The notes: generated from the letters alone by a model not told the origin. 53,518 bases of DNA from Erythrobacteraceae bacterium (GCA_947479055.1 CANJYE010000021.1:1-53518); one strand, 5' to 3'; counted from the first letter of the stretch, positions 1-8,397 are shown. Translations and numbers: made by a program.

Positions 1-148
1 GGCACTTGATCGAAAACCTGTTCGCCAAAATCAAGGACTGGCGGCGCATTCACACCCGATATGATCGCTGCGCCCACACCTTCATGTCCGCCATCGCAAT
101 CGCCGCTACCGTCATCTTCTGGTTGTGATCAATGAGTCCTGACCCTAA
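1..148 (+). mobile_element. 3' end of an IS5-type insertion sequence (partial)
   Basis: The first 128 bases carry the end of a transposase frame. The stretch GAGTCCTGACCCTAA (134-148) just after its stop looks like the terminal inverted repeat of IS5-family elements. The rest of the element lies outside the window, so whether it is intact cannot be judged. The exact end is inferred. Confidence 0.6.
3..128 (+). CDS. IS5-family transposase, C-terminal end (partial)
   Basis: This frame has no start in the window and stops with TGA at 126-128. It encodes about 41 residues, including ENLFAKIKDWRRIHTRYD and a hydrophobic tail ending VIFWL. The ENxFxxIKxWRRIxTRYD pattern is the end of the DDE catalytic domain in IS5/IS427-type transposases, and contains the terminal Glu of the DDE triad. 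Only the tail is present. The neighbouring genes are catabolic, so this is a mobile element bordering the cluster. Confidence 0.7.
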   Translation, partial: HLIENLFAKIKDWRRIHTRYDRCAHTFMSAIAIAATVIFWL

Positions 149-306
149 TACCAAGACTCGGTGATCCCAACCCATAACCCGTTCGTGCTGAGCTTGTCGA
201 AGCATCGTCCTTCGCTTTGCAATGGCCTGAAAGAAAGAGCGATCCTTCGACAAGCTCAGCACGAACGGAGGTGGGGAGATGAGTCGTAATCAACGAGCCT
301 TGGTAT
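148..306. repeat. Nested inverted repeat (REP-pair or MITE-like)
   Basis: The outer arms are 148-165 and 289-306 (18 bases, 2 mismatches). The inner arms are 179-202 and 245-268 and match perfectly over 24 bases; they extend to 179-207/240-268 with one mismatch. The inner arm core is GTTCGTGCTGAGCTTGTCG, a sequence common as an intergenic repeat in sphingomonads (from memory). The structure can fold into one long stem-loop. It abuts the IS5 end and contains no convincing gene. Confidence 0.75.
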
Positions 307-372
307 AAAGGCAAAAAGCGGGCATCCCTTCGGAATCGCGTAGTGAATCAGGCCTTCGCCGCGGTGCCAGCT

Positions 373-720
373 TCAGTCGATCCCAGGAACCTCTGCCGCG
401 CGCCTGCGATAGTCCCGGGGGGTGCAGCCCAGGCGTGCGCGGAAGGTCTTGCTCAGCTGTGCGCCGCTGCCAAAACCGACGATCCTGGCCACTTCGGCGA
501 TGGGATATTCGCGCTTGTCCGGGGCGGAAAGCCATTGGCAGGCTCGCCCGATCCGCCGATCCCTCAGCATTTCCGCAAAGCATGTGCCCGAATTGCGCAT
601 GATCTTGGCCAGATAGCGGGCCGATATGCCGCGCATCCGCGCAACCTCGGCCATCCTGCGCGACAATACCGGCCCGCGTGAATGCGTGGATTGCCGTTGA
701 TGCATCAATGCCAGATTCAC
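373..720 (-). pseudogene. AraC-family DNA-binding domain without its sensor domain
   Basis: The frame gives 115 residues from a GTG at 718-720, with an ATG five codons later. Nearly all of it is an AraC/XylS-type double helix-turn-helix: RMRGISARYLAKIM in the first HTH, IAEVARIVGFGSGAQLSKTF in the second, and the terminal RLGCTPRDYRR signature. A full AraC regulator has about 300 residues with an N-terminal ligand-binding half, which is missing. The frame stays open for another 28 codons upstream but offers no start codon or recognisable domain. It sits between the repeat/IS remnant and the SDR operon, all on the minus strand. It may be a decayed regulator or a functional short form, as stand-alone HTH proteins such as SoxS exist. 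Confidence 0.6.
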
Positions 721-804
721 TGAGCCTTGAGGCAGGCAAACAACAAGAAATGGGAGCTTTTCTGGTGCTTGTCTGGAATCAATGGTGAGTGTTGAAGGGG
801 CGGG

Positions 805-1593
805 TCAGTTCCACATGAACCCACCATCGACCACGATCTGGGCGCCGGTGATATGGGCAGCGGCCTTGCTGGCCATGAACAGCACGGCGCCGGCCACGTC
901 GTCCGGATCGGCCGGATGGCCCAGCGGCACGCGCTGCTTGATCGCTTCGGCCCACACCGGATCGTCATAAATCCATTCGGTGTTGGTGGTCCGCACCGGC
1001 CCGGGCACCACTGCATTGACGATGATCTTGTGCGGGGCGAGTTCAATCGCGATCGAGCGGGTGAACTGCATCAGCGCTGCTTTCGAGGCATTGTAGGCGG
1101 CCAGCTGAAAATCCGGCCGGACCGAGGCGGTCGAGGCGATGTTGACGATCCGCCCCGGCTTGCCCGCCGCGATCAGGCGTTTGGCCACGGCCTGGCAGAG
1201 GAAATAGGTGCCGGTGAGGTTGCGATCCAGCGTGGATTTCACCGTCTCCTCCGTCACTTCCAGAAAGGACTGGAAGGGGTGCATCCCGCCCGCAACATTG
1301 ACGAGGATATCGACCCCGCCGAAGGCCTGTGTCGCCTGGTCGAGCGAAGGCTCGATCTGGGAGGTGTCGGTCACTTCGTTGACGACGCTGATGGCCTTGC
1401 CACCGCTGGCGCGGATTTCCTCGGCAACCTGTTCACCTGCGTCGGGGCGCCTTGCCGAGACGACGATATTCGCCCCGGCATCGGCGAGACGCAGGGCAAT
1501 CGCCCGACCCAGCCCCTGTGCTGCACCGGTGACGAAAGCGGTCTGCCCGGTAAGGTCGAGCAGCGAGGCGGTGGGGCCATTGCGCAGGTCCAT
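805..1593 (-). CDS. SDR-family NAD(P)-dependent oxidoreductase
   Basis: This 262-residue classical short-chain dehydrogenase has the Rossmann motif TGAAQGLG at 22-29, NVAG around 99-102, a probable catalytic Ser154, and YNASK with Tyr167 and Lys171. The family oxidises or reduces hydroxy/keto groups with NAD(P); the substrate is unknown. ATG at 1591-1593 starts three bases after the stop of the SnoaL-like gene, with an AAGAAGGG ribosome site inside that gene, so the two are translationally linked. It is last in the leftward operon of GST, old-yellow-type reductase, SnoaL-like protein and SDR. The context suggests action on the same cyclic intermediate. Confidence 0.88.
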   Translation of the reverse strand: MDLRNGPTASLLDLTGQTAFVTGAAQGLGRAIALRLADAGANIVVSARRPDAGEQVAEEIRASGGKAISVVNEVTDTSQIEPSLDQATQAFGGVDILVNVAGGMHPFQSFLEVTEETVKSTLDRNLTGTYFLCQAVAKRLIAAGKPGRIVNIASTASVRPDFQLAAYNASKAALMQFTRSIAIELAPHKIIVNAVVPGPVRTTNTEWIYDDPVWAEAIKQRVPLGHPADPDDVAGAVLFMASKAAAHITGAQIVVDGGFMWN

Positions 1594-1596
1594 CGT

Positions 1597-2115
1597 TCAG
1601 CCCTTCTTCTTGATCGCGTTGTAGAACCAGACGTTGCCGGCCAGCCGTTCGGCCCGCAGCGAGGTGACTGGCAGGTCGAACTGGACGTTTGGATCGGTGG
1701 CGTTGACCATCGGATTGCCGCCCCACCAGATGATCTTGCACAGCCGCTTGTCGATCCGCCAGCCATCCGCCGTGCGCACTGCGTGATCGTCGTACCAGCC
1801 ATTGCCTTCCCAGAAATCGCCGCCGGCTACGCCCTTGCGGTAGAGCCGCCAGTGGGCATAGGTGACGCAATTGGCCTCGTCGCCCTGAACGTCGATCAAA
1901 TGGCTGTACATGATGTGGTGCGTGCCATCGAACGGGTCGTGATAGGCGACGAAATCGCTCTTGAAATTGTCGAGCCCTGCCCAGTGCGCACCTTCGTTGT
2001 ACTGGCAGACCACATCCTTGGTGAAGATGCCGTCGAACAGGTCGAAATCCTGCGTGTCCACGGCAAAGCCGTAGAGGTTGATGATGTGGGTGAGTTGTTC
2101 GCGATCACTTGCCAT
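1597..2115 (-). CDS. SnoaL-like / NTF2-fold protein, possible dehydratase
   Basis: This 172-residue protein has the cone-shaped NTF2/SnoaL architecture: an N-terminal helix (REQLTHIINLYGFAVDTQDF), then mixed strands with the usual F-x-x-D-V and WRIDKRLCKIIWW C-terminal elements. Family members include ring-modifying isomerases, cyclases and the bile-acid 7-alpha-dehydratase BaiE. The start at 2113-2115 is preferred because GGAAGGAAA precedes it; an upstream in-frame TTG at 2142 would overlap the neighbouring stop. It lies 23 bases after the NADH:flavin oxidoreductase gene. That pairing resembles BaiE beside BaiCD/BaiH in bile-acid operons, so a dehydratase role is plausible but unproven. Confidence 0.75.
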   Translation of the reverse strand: MASDREQLTHIINLYGFAVDTQDFDLFDGIFTKDVVCQYNEGAHWAGLDNFKSDFVAYHDPFDGTHHIMYSHLIDVQGDEANCVTYAHWRLYRKGVAGGDFWEGNGWYDDHAVRTADGWRIDKRLCKIIWWGGNPMVNATDPNVQFDLPVTSLRAERLAGNVWFYNAIKKKG

Positions 2116-2138
2116 GGTTCTGGTTTCCTTCCCTGAAT

Positions 2139-4133
2139 TCAAATTGCCAGAGCGGCGCGATAACCTTCGCCGATGGCTTCCTGCATGGTGCGCGGATTGC
2201 GCGCGTCGCCCACGACGAAGGCGTTGACCCCCTTGGCCTCGAGCGCATCGTAAAGATCGCTGTTGGAGCGGTTGTGGCTGACCAGCACGACCGTGTCCGC
2301 CTTGACCGTCAGCTTTGCGCTGTTGTCGTAGGTTGCATCGTAGATCGGTTCAATGGTTGCCGTGTCTTTTTCGATCGAAGTCAGGCGATAACGCGAATGC
2401 AGGTGCAGCCGGTTGTGCGGCATGCGGCCCAGCGTCGGCGCGGTCATGAACATGGCATCGAGCTGATAACCGATGGCGGTGTGGCGGGTGACGAAGGTCA
2501 CCTCGCAGCCGCGCTGGATCAGTTCCTCGGCCACGCCCAGCGCCTCGTAATGTCCGACATCGTCCACCACCAGCGCGTGCTGTCCGGGATTGGGCCGCCC
2601 GCCGGTGAGCAGGTCGATGGAGGAGACGACATGGGGCTGATCGACCCCGGTGGCCGGATCGCCGGGATTGCTGGCCTGCACCCCATCGACGCGCGGGGTG
2701 GAGCCGGTGGCGATGATCACCGCGTCGGCACCTTCGGCCTCGATGTCTTCCAGGTCCATGTAAGTGCTGAGGCGGACTTCGACGCCCAGTTCGTAGATCC
2801 GCTCCTGCTGCCACACCACGATATCGTGGATGGCGTGGCGGGTGGGCAGCTTGGCAGCGATGTTGACCGTGCCGCCAAGATCGGGGCCTGCTTCGCAGAG
2901 CACCACCTTGTGGCCGCGCAGCGCAGCGACGCGTGCCGCTTCCATCCCGCCGACGCCGCCGCCGACGATCAGCACTTTCTTCGGTTCCGCTGCCGGTACG
3001 ATCTTGTCGTCGCCGATTTCCTCCTCGAACCCGGCGGCCGGGTTGACCGTACAGCCCATCACCCCGCCGGGGCCGGTGACGGCGGCCATGATCCCGCCGA
3101 CGCAGCCCTGGTTGCAGCCGATGCAGGGGCGCACTTCGGTGCCCTTGCCGGCCAGGTATTTGTTGACCAGATCGGGATCGGCCACCGTGCCGCGGGTGAT
3201 GACGACAAGGTCAGCCTCGCCTTCGCGGATGATCAGATCGGCATCGTCCAGCGTGCGGATGCGGCCGGTGACGATGGTTGGCACCTTGGTCCTGGTGGTA
3301 ACCGGGGCGCTGGTGACCATTTCATAGCCGACTGGTTCGTGCATGCCGCCGATCATCTTGTAGTCGGTGGTGTAATTGCCGGCCGAGACATCGACGAAAT
3401 CGATCAAGCCCTTTTCCTCAAGGATGCTGACGGCTTGCGTCACGTCACCGGGCGAGAGGCTGCCGGTCTGGTAATCGGGCGACATCCGCACGCCCACCGC
3501 GAAATTGTCCGACGTGGCGGCTTGGCAGGCTTCCATCGTCTCGCGCAGGAAGCGCAGGCGGTTCTCGAAGCTGCCGCCGTAATCGTCGGTCCGCTTGTTC
3601 CAGGCGGGCGAGAGGAACTGGTGCGGCAGATAGGAATGGGCGGCATGGACCTCGGCCCCGTCCAGCCCGTATTGCTCCAGCTTGCGGCAGGCGTCGGCAA
3701 AGCCGCCGACCACTTCGTCGATCATGCCTTTGGTCATGATCCTGGGCACCTTGTTCATCTTGTGGCTGGGAATGTCCCAGGCCGACCAGGGAATGCCGTC
3801 ACCCGGTATGACATTGGTGCCCTGGATGCCGCCGTGCCACAGCTGGACGAACAGTTTCATGCCGTGGGGCTTGCAGGCCTCCACCAGCTTGCCCATCCGT
3901 TCTTCCAGTTCGGGATCGAACATGTTGAGCAGGCCCGCGCTCGACATGTGGACGCCGGTGATCTCCATGATCGACAGCCCCACCCCGCCGCGCGCCCGTG
4001 CCTCGTGATAGGCGATCAGCCGGTCGTTCATTGTTCCTGCGCCCAGGTTGGTGCCATGGGCGGAGCGGACGATGCGGTTCTTCAGCGCGACATTCTTGAT
4101 CTTGAACGGGGTATGGACATGCGTGAAGGCCAT
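2139..4133 (-). CDS. NADH:flavin oxidoreductase / 2,4-dienoyl-CoA reductase-type enzyme
   Basis: This 664-residue protein has the full FadH-like arrangement. An FMN-binding old-yellow-enzyme barrel (about 1-330) includes the 163-170 region HAAHSYLP and the YGGSFENR motif near 185. Four cysteines (337, 340, 344, 361) fit a 4Fe-4S cluster. A second nucleotide-binding half starts with GGGVGG at 391-396. E. coli FadH and clostridial BaiCD/BaiH share this plan and reduce conjugated double bonds using NAD(P)H via FAD, FeS and FMN. Cytosolic. In an operon with a SnoaL-like protein and an SDR it likely reduces an enone or dienoyl intermediate; the exact substrate is unknown. Start ATG at 4131-4133. 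Confidence 0.88.
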   Translation of the reverse strand: MAFTHVHTPFKIKNVALKNRIVRSAHGTNLGAGTMNDRLIAYHEARARGGVGLSIMEITGVHMSSAGLLNMFDPELEERMGKLVEACKPHGMKLFVQLWHGGIQGTNVIPGDGIPWSAWDIPSHKMNKVPRIMTKGMIDEVVGGFADACRKLEQYGLDGAEVHAAHSYLPHQFLSPAWNKRTDDYGGSFENRLRFLRETMEACQAATSDNFAVGVRMSPDYQTGSLSPGDVTQAVSILEEKGLIDFVDVSAGNYTTDYKMIGGMHEPVGYEMVTSAPVTTRTKVPTIVTGRIRTLDDADLIIREGEADLVVITRGTVADPDLVNKYLAGKGTEVRPCIGCNQGCVGGIMAAVTGPGGVMGCTVNPAAGFEEEIGDDKIVPAAEPKKVLIVGGGVGGMEAARVAALRGHKVVLCEAGPDLGGTVNIAAKLPTRHAIHDIVVWQQERIYELGVEVRLSTYMDLEDIEAEGADAVIIATGSTPRVDGVQASNPGDPATGVDQPHVVSSIDLLTGGRPNPGQHALVVDDVGHYEALGVAEELIQRGCEVTFVTRHTAIGYQLDAMFMTAPTLGRMPHNRLHLHSRYRLTSIEKDTATIEPIYDATYDNSAKLTVKADTVVLVSHNRSNSDLYDALEAKGVNAFVVGDARNPRTMQEAIGEGYRAALAI

Positions 4134-4173
4134 GGTTCGGGATCCTCTGGTTTCTCTTTTCTTGTTCGTCGCG

Positions 4174-4953
4174 TCAGCAGCCGAGTGGCAGTTTCAGATG
4201 GCGCCGGGCGATGCGGTCGCGCTGCTCGATCAGGATGGCGGGTGCGGGCGCTGACAGGCGGGGCAGCAGGGTCGGGCCGATCTGGCGATAGAAATCAGGC
4301 ATCTCGCAGGCGTCCGGTTCCATCGCCACCAGCATGTTGGAAAAGGCCATCCAGTAGATATCGAGCGCGGTAAGGCTGTCGCCGATCAGATAGTCGCTGC
4401 CGGCGGTTGCCTGCCGCTCCATCTGCCGCTCCAGCATGCCGACGATCGCATCGACCCGGGCAGCGCATTGCTCGACACTGTCGCCGGAGGAATAGCGGTT
4501 CTTGAGCGAAGTGTAGGCAGTCTGGCCCGCTTCCTCCTGGATCGCGAACAGCAGCAGCCGCGCGCTCCAGCCGAAGCCCTGTTCGCCGCAGATCTCGTGC
4601 GACAGCCCCAGCATCAGCGCGCGTTGTTCCGGGCTGGCCGGGATCAGCGCCGGTTCGGGTTCCAGCCGTTCTGCCAGGAACAGGATCTCGGCCCATCCGG
4701 TCCGGGCGCGTTCATCGTCCAGCACAACGATCGGGGCGTTGTTGTGGCCGGTCCATTCCAGCAGCTCCTCGTTCGGCTGTGCGGCGAACTGGGCCACCGG
4801 CGTGTAGGGAATGCCCTTGATATCGAACATGGCCTTGGCGGCCACGCCCCATGGTCCGGGCACGCCAGCGCTGAGCACGAGACGCAGGCCGGTCAGATTG
4901 CGGGCCTCGGCAACGGGGACATAGGCAGGTGGCACGAAGGTCGATGCGGTCAT
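4174..4953 (-). CDS. Glutathione S-transferase-like protein
   Basis: This 259-residue protein begins with a thioredoxin-like half (LVLSAGVPGPWGVAAKAMF...GIPY, cis-Pro in NNAPIVV) and continues as an all-helical domain with the GST-C motif LIGDSLTALDIYW. Cytosolic GSTs conjugate or isomerise electrophilic substrates with glutathione. The usual Glu-Ser glutathione-binding pair after the cis-Pro is replaced by GWAE, so glutathione use is uncertain. The start at 4951-4953 was chosen because the GST fold begins just after it, with GGAAG upstream; the open frame continues to 5145 without homology. It is first in the leftward operon and divergent from the receptor-OmpA gene. Confidence 0.72.
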   Translation of the reverse strand: MTASTFVPPAYVPVAEARNLTGLRLVLSAGVPGPWGVAAKAMFDIKGIPYTPVAQFAAQPNEELLEWTGHNNAPIVVLDDERARTGWAEILFLAERLEPEPALIPASPEQRALMLGLSHEICGEQGFGWSARLLLFAIQEEAGQTAYTSLKNRYSSGDSVEQCAARVDAIVGMLERQMERQATAGSDYLIGDSLTALDIYWMAFSNMLVAMEPDACEMPDFYRQIGPTLLPRLSAPAPAILIEQRDRIARRHLKLPLGC

Positions 4954-5469
4954 GGCTGATTGCTTCCGGACAGGAGGGGACGTTGAAATGCGGTCTGGCT
5001 TATCGGCTCTGCGCGCACGTACGCGTGGAACAGCTGAAGGGAGGTGAAGGCGGCGGACAAGGCGCTGCGTGGGAGGGGCTGGGTAACCCGCGGAACTTAC
5101 GATCATGACTTCCTCTCGTGCGTGTGGGCCCATGCGTGACCGCACTGGCGCGCTGGTGGCACCTCATGGCCATGATAGCGTGCTTCGCGCTGGAGCAAAG
5201 CACCGATCGCTGATTGCAGAGCCATACAAGTCTCACTGCCTGCCCATGCTGAAACCGGAATCGGCGAATCCCCGGAATCTGCGCAATACTGCCATTGCGC
5301 GCCATTGGCGCCAGGTCCGCATCCTGCCAGATGTCTGCCTATCGATGGCAAGGAGCGGCAAGCCGGAATCTACCAATTTCGATGGAAAAGATTAGCCGCT
5401 TCGTGTAAATTCGTCGCTACGTGGCATGCCAAAGAGCAATGCGACCATATTCAGCGGAGGTACCTGACC
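4954..5469. promoter_or_regulatory. 516-base divergent intergenic region
   Basis: This region separates the leftward GST operon from the rightward receptor gene, so it must hold both promoters. No convincing gene is seen. Visible structure: an inverted repeat at 5281-5300, a short palindrome GCGCCATTGGCGC at 5299-5311, and the GGAGG ribosome site at 5456-5460 for the receptor. I could not assign a -35/-10 pair with confidence. Confidence 0.5.
5281..5300. promoter_or_regulatory. 7-bp inverted repeat, candidate operator
   Basis: GCGCAAT and ATTGCGC are separated by six bases (actgcc), a perfect 7+7 inverted repeat, 170 bases upstream of the receptor start. The spacing suits a dimeric repressor or activator site. 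No regulator gene in the window can be tied to it. Confidence 0.4.
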
Positions 5470-8370
5470 ATGACGACGTTCGAGCAGCAGCACTCACTAT
5501 CGTCCAGACTGCGCGGCAGCGCGGCGGGGATTGCAATTGCCGTGGCCGCGTTCGCGGCACCTTCGGCCATGGCACAGGGTGCCGAAGGGGATACAACCAA
5601 CTACGCCCAGGAAATCGTGGTGACCGCGCGTTCGACCGGTGAAACCCTCACCTCGGTTCCGGTGGCGGTGACCGCACTGAGTGCGCAGGACATTGAGCGC
5701 TATGCGGCGTCCGATCTGATGAAGATCGCCCAGATGACGCCCCAGTTGGAAGTTTACAACAACGGCGCTGGAGCGGGTGGCGCATTTCTCATTCGCGGGA
5801 TCGGCACCACCGCCGATACTGCGGGTGTTGACCAGTCGGTCTCGGTGTCGCTCGACGGTAGCCAGATCGCCCGTCCGCGCACCTCGATTGCCGGCATGTT
5901 CGACCTTGAACAGGTTGCGATCCTCAAGGGACCGCAGGCCCTGTTCTTTGGCAAGAACTCTTCCGCCGGTGTGTTCCAGCTGCAGACCGCCAACCCAACT
6001 GCTGAACTTTCCGGTTATGTCACTGCTGGTTACGAGTTCAAGGCGCACGAGAGATATATCAATGCCGCGATCAGTATCCCGTTGAGCGATACTCTGGGTG
6101 TGCGCTTTGCCGGTCGTTACACTAAGATGCGCGGTTACGTGAAGAACCTTGGTCAGGCGAAGATTGATCCGGTCGGTCCGGGTTTCTTGGGCATCCCGGG
6201 AGATTGGGCCCCCGTCACTTTGCCGGCTCCGCATTATCGCTGGGGTCCCGGCACCGAGGACATGGCTGGACGCATTACCATCAAATGGCAGCCTTCCAGC
6301 CAGTATACCTCGATAATGAAGGCGACCTTCAGCAAGCAGACTGACAATGGCAGCACTTCAACCGCCGAACCGCTTTGTGCGGGTGCTCATCCGACCCATC
6401 TGTTCTTCACCGACTTTAACAGCGAGTGCAAGCTCAATGGGATCCGGCACGTTACCGACGTACCCGGGCAATATGTGACTGGTCCATATCAGGATTCTAG
6501 ATGGTTCTCGGGCGTCCCCTTTTCGGACACCAAATCGCTGTATTTCACCTGGCAGCAGACTGTGGATCTCGACAAGGTCCTCGTAACTTCGAATACCGGC
6601 TATTCGAAGCTCGACACTATCGGTCGGGGGCCCTTCAGTTCGACCGAATTTGCGGAATTCAGCGGTGGTACGAGCGAGGTTTACCATGGCGTTTCCCAGG
6701 AAATCCGGCTGATTTCCCAGCTTGAAGGCCCCTTCAACGTGACAGTGGGTGGGTATTACGAGAAGACGAGAAGCTTCGTCGGTTCGTCGCTCTATCTTTA
6801 TAACTTCGGTCCCGACAGCTTTGGTCCCACTCCGACCGGCAGCTATGTGTCGGGTATCGGTGAAGCCAGAGCCCACAGCAAGGCCTACTCCTTGTTCGGC
6901 CAGGCTCGCTGGGACATCATGGAAAACCTCGAGCTTGCAGTCGGTGCGCGTTACACCAAGACCAAGAAGCGGGCATCGCAGGGCCAGCCCCGCTATACCC
7001 ATATTATTGCTGACGGTAATACGCCCGGCGGCTTCCTGCTGCCGGAGGGGACAACTATCGACAGTACGCTGAGCGAGGACAACTGGTCGCCAGAAGCCAC
7101 GCTGACTTGGCATCCGAATGACAACAGCACACTCTATGCGGCATACAAGACGGGCTACAAGTCGGGCGGTATCGCGCTTCCCACCGTCGTGACGCTGGCG
7201 AACAACTCTGAAAACGTAAAATTCGATCCCGAGAAGTCAAAAGGCGGGGAAATCGGCTATAAGGCCAATCTGCTGGACCGCCGCCTGCGGTTTTCGATTA
7301 CCGCTTATTATTATAAGTTCGCCGGCTTGCAGCTGACATCCTACGATCCTGTCACGTCTGCCTACAATATCCAGAACGCGGCCGACGCCAAGCAGAAGGG
7401 TATCGAGTTTGAAGGTTCCTTCAGGGCTACCGATGAATTGACTCTGCGTGGTTCTGCATCCTTCAATTCCGTCAAATATGGGGAGTTCCTGAATTCGGCC
7501 TGCTATGCCAACCAACTGGCCTCCGAAGGCTGCGTTGGCGGGGTGCAGGATCTCTCGGGCAAGCGGTTGCACCGCGCTCCCAAGTTCGCGGCTAGTGCGG
7601 GGTTCAGTTACAGCGCTCCGGTGGGTGGCGACATGAAGATCGGTGTGGACGGCGACATGCGCTACACCGGTTCTGCCTTTGCGCTGGAGACGCAAAGCCC
7701 GCTCAGCCGCCAGAAGAGCTATGTCCTGCTCAATGCCGGGCTTCGGGTTTCCAATGAAGACGAAACCTGGGAGCTGGCGCTGATCGGTCGCAACCTTACC
7801 AACAAGCGGGTGATCGGCTTCATTCAGGACAAGCCGGGTGGGATCATCCCGGGGGTCAACGAGGCGAATGTCTACGGGTCCCGGCCGCGCGAATTGGCGC
7901 TGCAGGCCACCCTGCGGTTCAATGGCCCGTCGGAACCGGCTCCGGTCTATGCACCGCCGCCGCCCCCTCCGCCCCCTCCGCCGCCTCCGCCCCCGCCTCC
8001 TCCGCCACCTGTGGTGGAATGCAACAAGGGCCCCTACATCGTGTTCTTCGACTGGGATAAGTCGGACATCACGCCGGAGGCCGCCACTGTCCTCGACAAT
8101 GCGGTTACCGCTTATGGCAATTGCAACAACGTGCCGATCATGCTGGCCGGCCATGCCGACCGCTCGGGCCAGCCGAAGTACAACCTCGGCCTGTCGGAAC
8201 GCCGCAACACCGAGGTTCGCGGTTACCTGACTGCCCACGGCATTGCCGATGGTTCGATCAGCAGCCAGGCCTTCGGCGAGAGCGCCCCGCGCGTTCCGAC
8301 CGCCGACGGCGTGCGCGAACTGCAGAACCGCCGGGTGGAAATCAGCTACGGGCCGGGTTCGGGCAACTAA
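5470..8370 (+). CDS. TonB-dependent receptor fused to an OmpA-like peptidoglycan-binding domain
   Basis: This 966-residue protein has a signal peptide of about 38 residues ending PSAMA, a TonB-box-like EIVVTAR, a plug domain (LKGPQALFFGKNS) and a 22-strand barrel ending TLRF at about 817. An uninterrupted 19-proline run (829-847, bases 7954-8010) follows, then a complete OmpA/Pal-type domain: FFDWDKSDITPEA, GHADRSG, LSERRNTEVR and LQNRRVEISYG. TonB receptors import scarce ligands across the outer membrane; OmpA domains bind peptidoglycan. Residues 1-817 resemble the receptor at 18143-20632, which stops at the equivalent final Phe, so the OmpA part is a clean add-on. The start at 5470-5472 has GGAGG at 5456-5460. 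Base composition of the barrel part looks less GC-rich than its neighbours. Confidence 0.92.
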   Translation: MTTFEQQHSLSSRLRGSAAGIAIAVAAFAAPSAMAQGAEGDTTNYAQEIVVTARSTGETLTSVPVAVTALSAQDIERYAASDLMKIAQMTPQLEVYNNGAGAGGAFLIRGIGTTADTAGVDQSVSVSLDGSQIARPRTSIAGMFDLEQVAILKGPQALFFGKNSSAGVFQLQTANPTAELSGYVTAGYEFKAHERYINAAISIPLSDTLGVRFAGRYTKMRGYVKNLGQAKIDPVGPGFLGIPGDWAPVTLPAPHYRWGPGTEDMAGRITIKWQPSSQYTSIMKATFSKQTDNGSTSTAEPLCAGAHPTHLFFTDFNSECKLNGIRHVTDVPGQYVTGPYQDSRWFSGVPFSDTKSLYFTWQQTVDLDKVLVTSNTGYSKLDTIGRGPFSSTEFAEFSGGTSEVYHGVSQEIRLISQLEGPFNVTVGGYYEKTRSFVGSSLYLYNFGPDSFGPTPTGSYVSGIGEARAHSKAYSLFGQARWDIMENLELAVGARYTKTKKRASQGQPRYTHIIADGNTPGGFLLPEGTTIDSTLSEDNWSPEATLTWHPNDNSTLYAAYKTGYKSGGIALPTVVTLANNSENVKFDPEKSKGGEIGYKANLLDRRLRFSITAYYYKFAGLQLTSYDPVTSAYNIQNAADAKQKGIEFEGSFRATDELTLRGSASFNSVKYGEFLNSACYANQLASEGCVGGVQDLSGKRLHRAPKFAASAGFSYSAPVGGDMKIGVDGDMRYTGSAFALETQSPLSRQKSYVLLNAGLRVSNEDETWELALIGRNLTNKRVIGFIQDKPGGIIPGVNEANVYGSRPRELALQATLRFNGPSEPAPVYAPPPPPPPPPPPPPPPPPPPVVECNKGPYIVFFDWDKSDITPEAATVLDNAVTAYGNCNNVPIMLAGHADRSGQPKYNLGLSERRNTEVRGYLTAHGIADGSISSQAFGESAPRVPTADGVRELQNRRVEISYGPGSGN

Positions 8371-8397
8371 GCCAAGCCAGTCTGATTGCAGGTTCAG

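Noticed and set aside
853..2136. A 427-codon + strand frame across the SDR and SnoaL-like genes
   Set aside because: It spans two recognisable minus-strand genes and has shadow-frame composition with no motif.
2109..4373. A 754-codon open frame on the + strand opposite the NADH:flavin oxidoreductase
   Set aside because: It is antisense to a gene with complete FMN, FeS and FAD motifs. Its translation is low-complexity and rich in His, Gly, Ala and Asp, as expected for a shadow frame in GC-rich DNA.
7954..8010. Poly-proline run as a sign of assembly error or slippage
   Set aside because: The codons are a mixture of all four proline codons, the frame is intact on both sides, and both flanking domains are complete, so a true linker is more likely.
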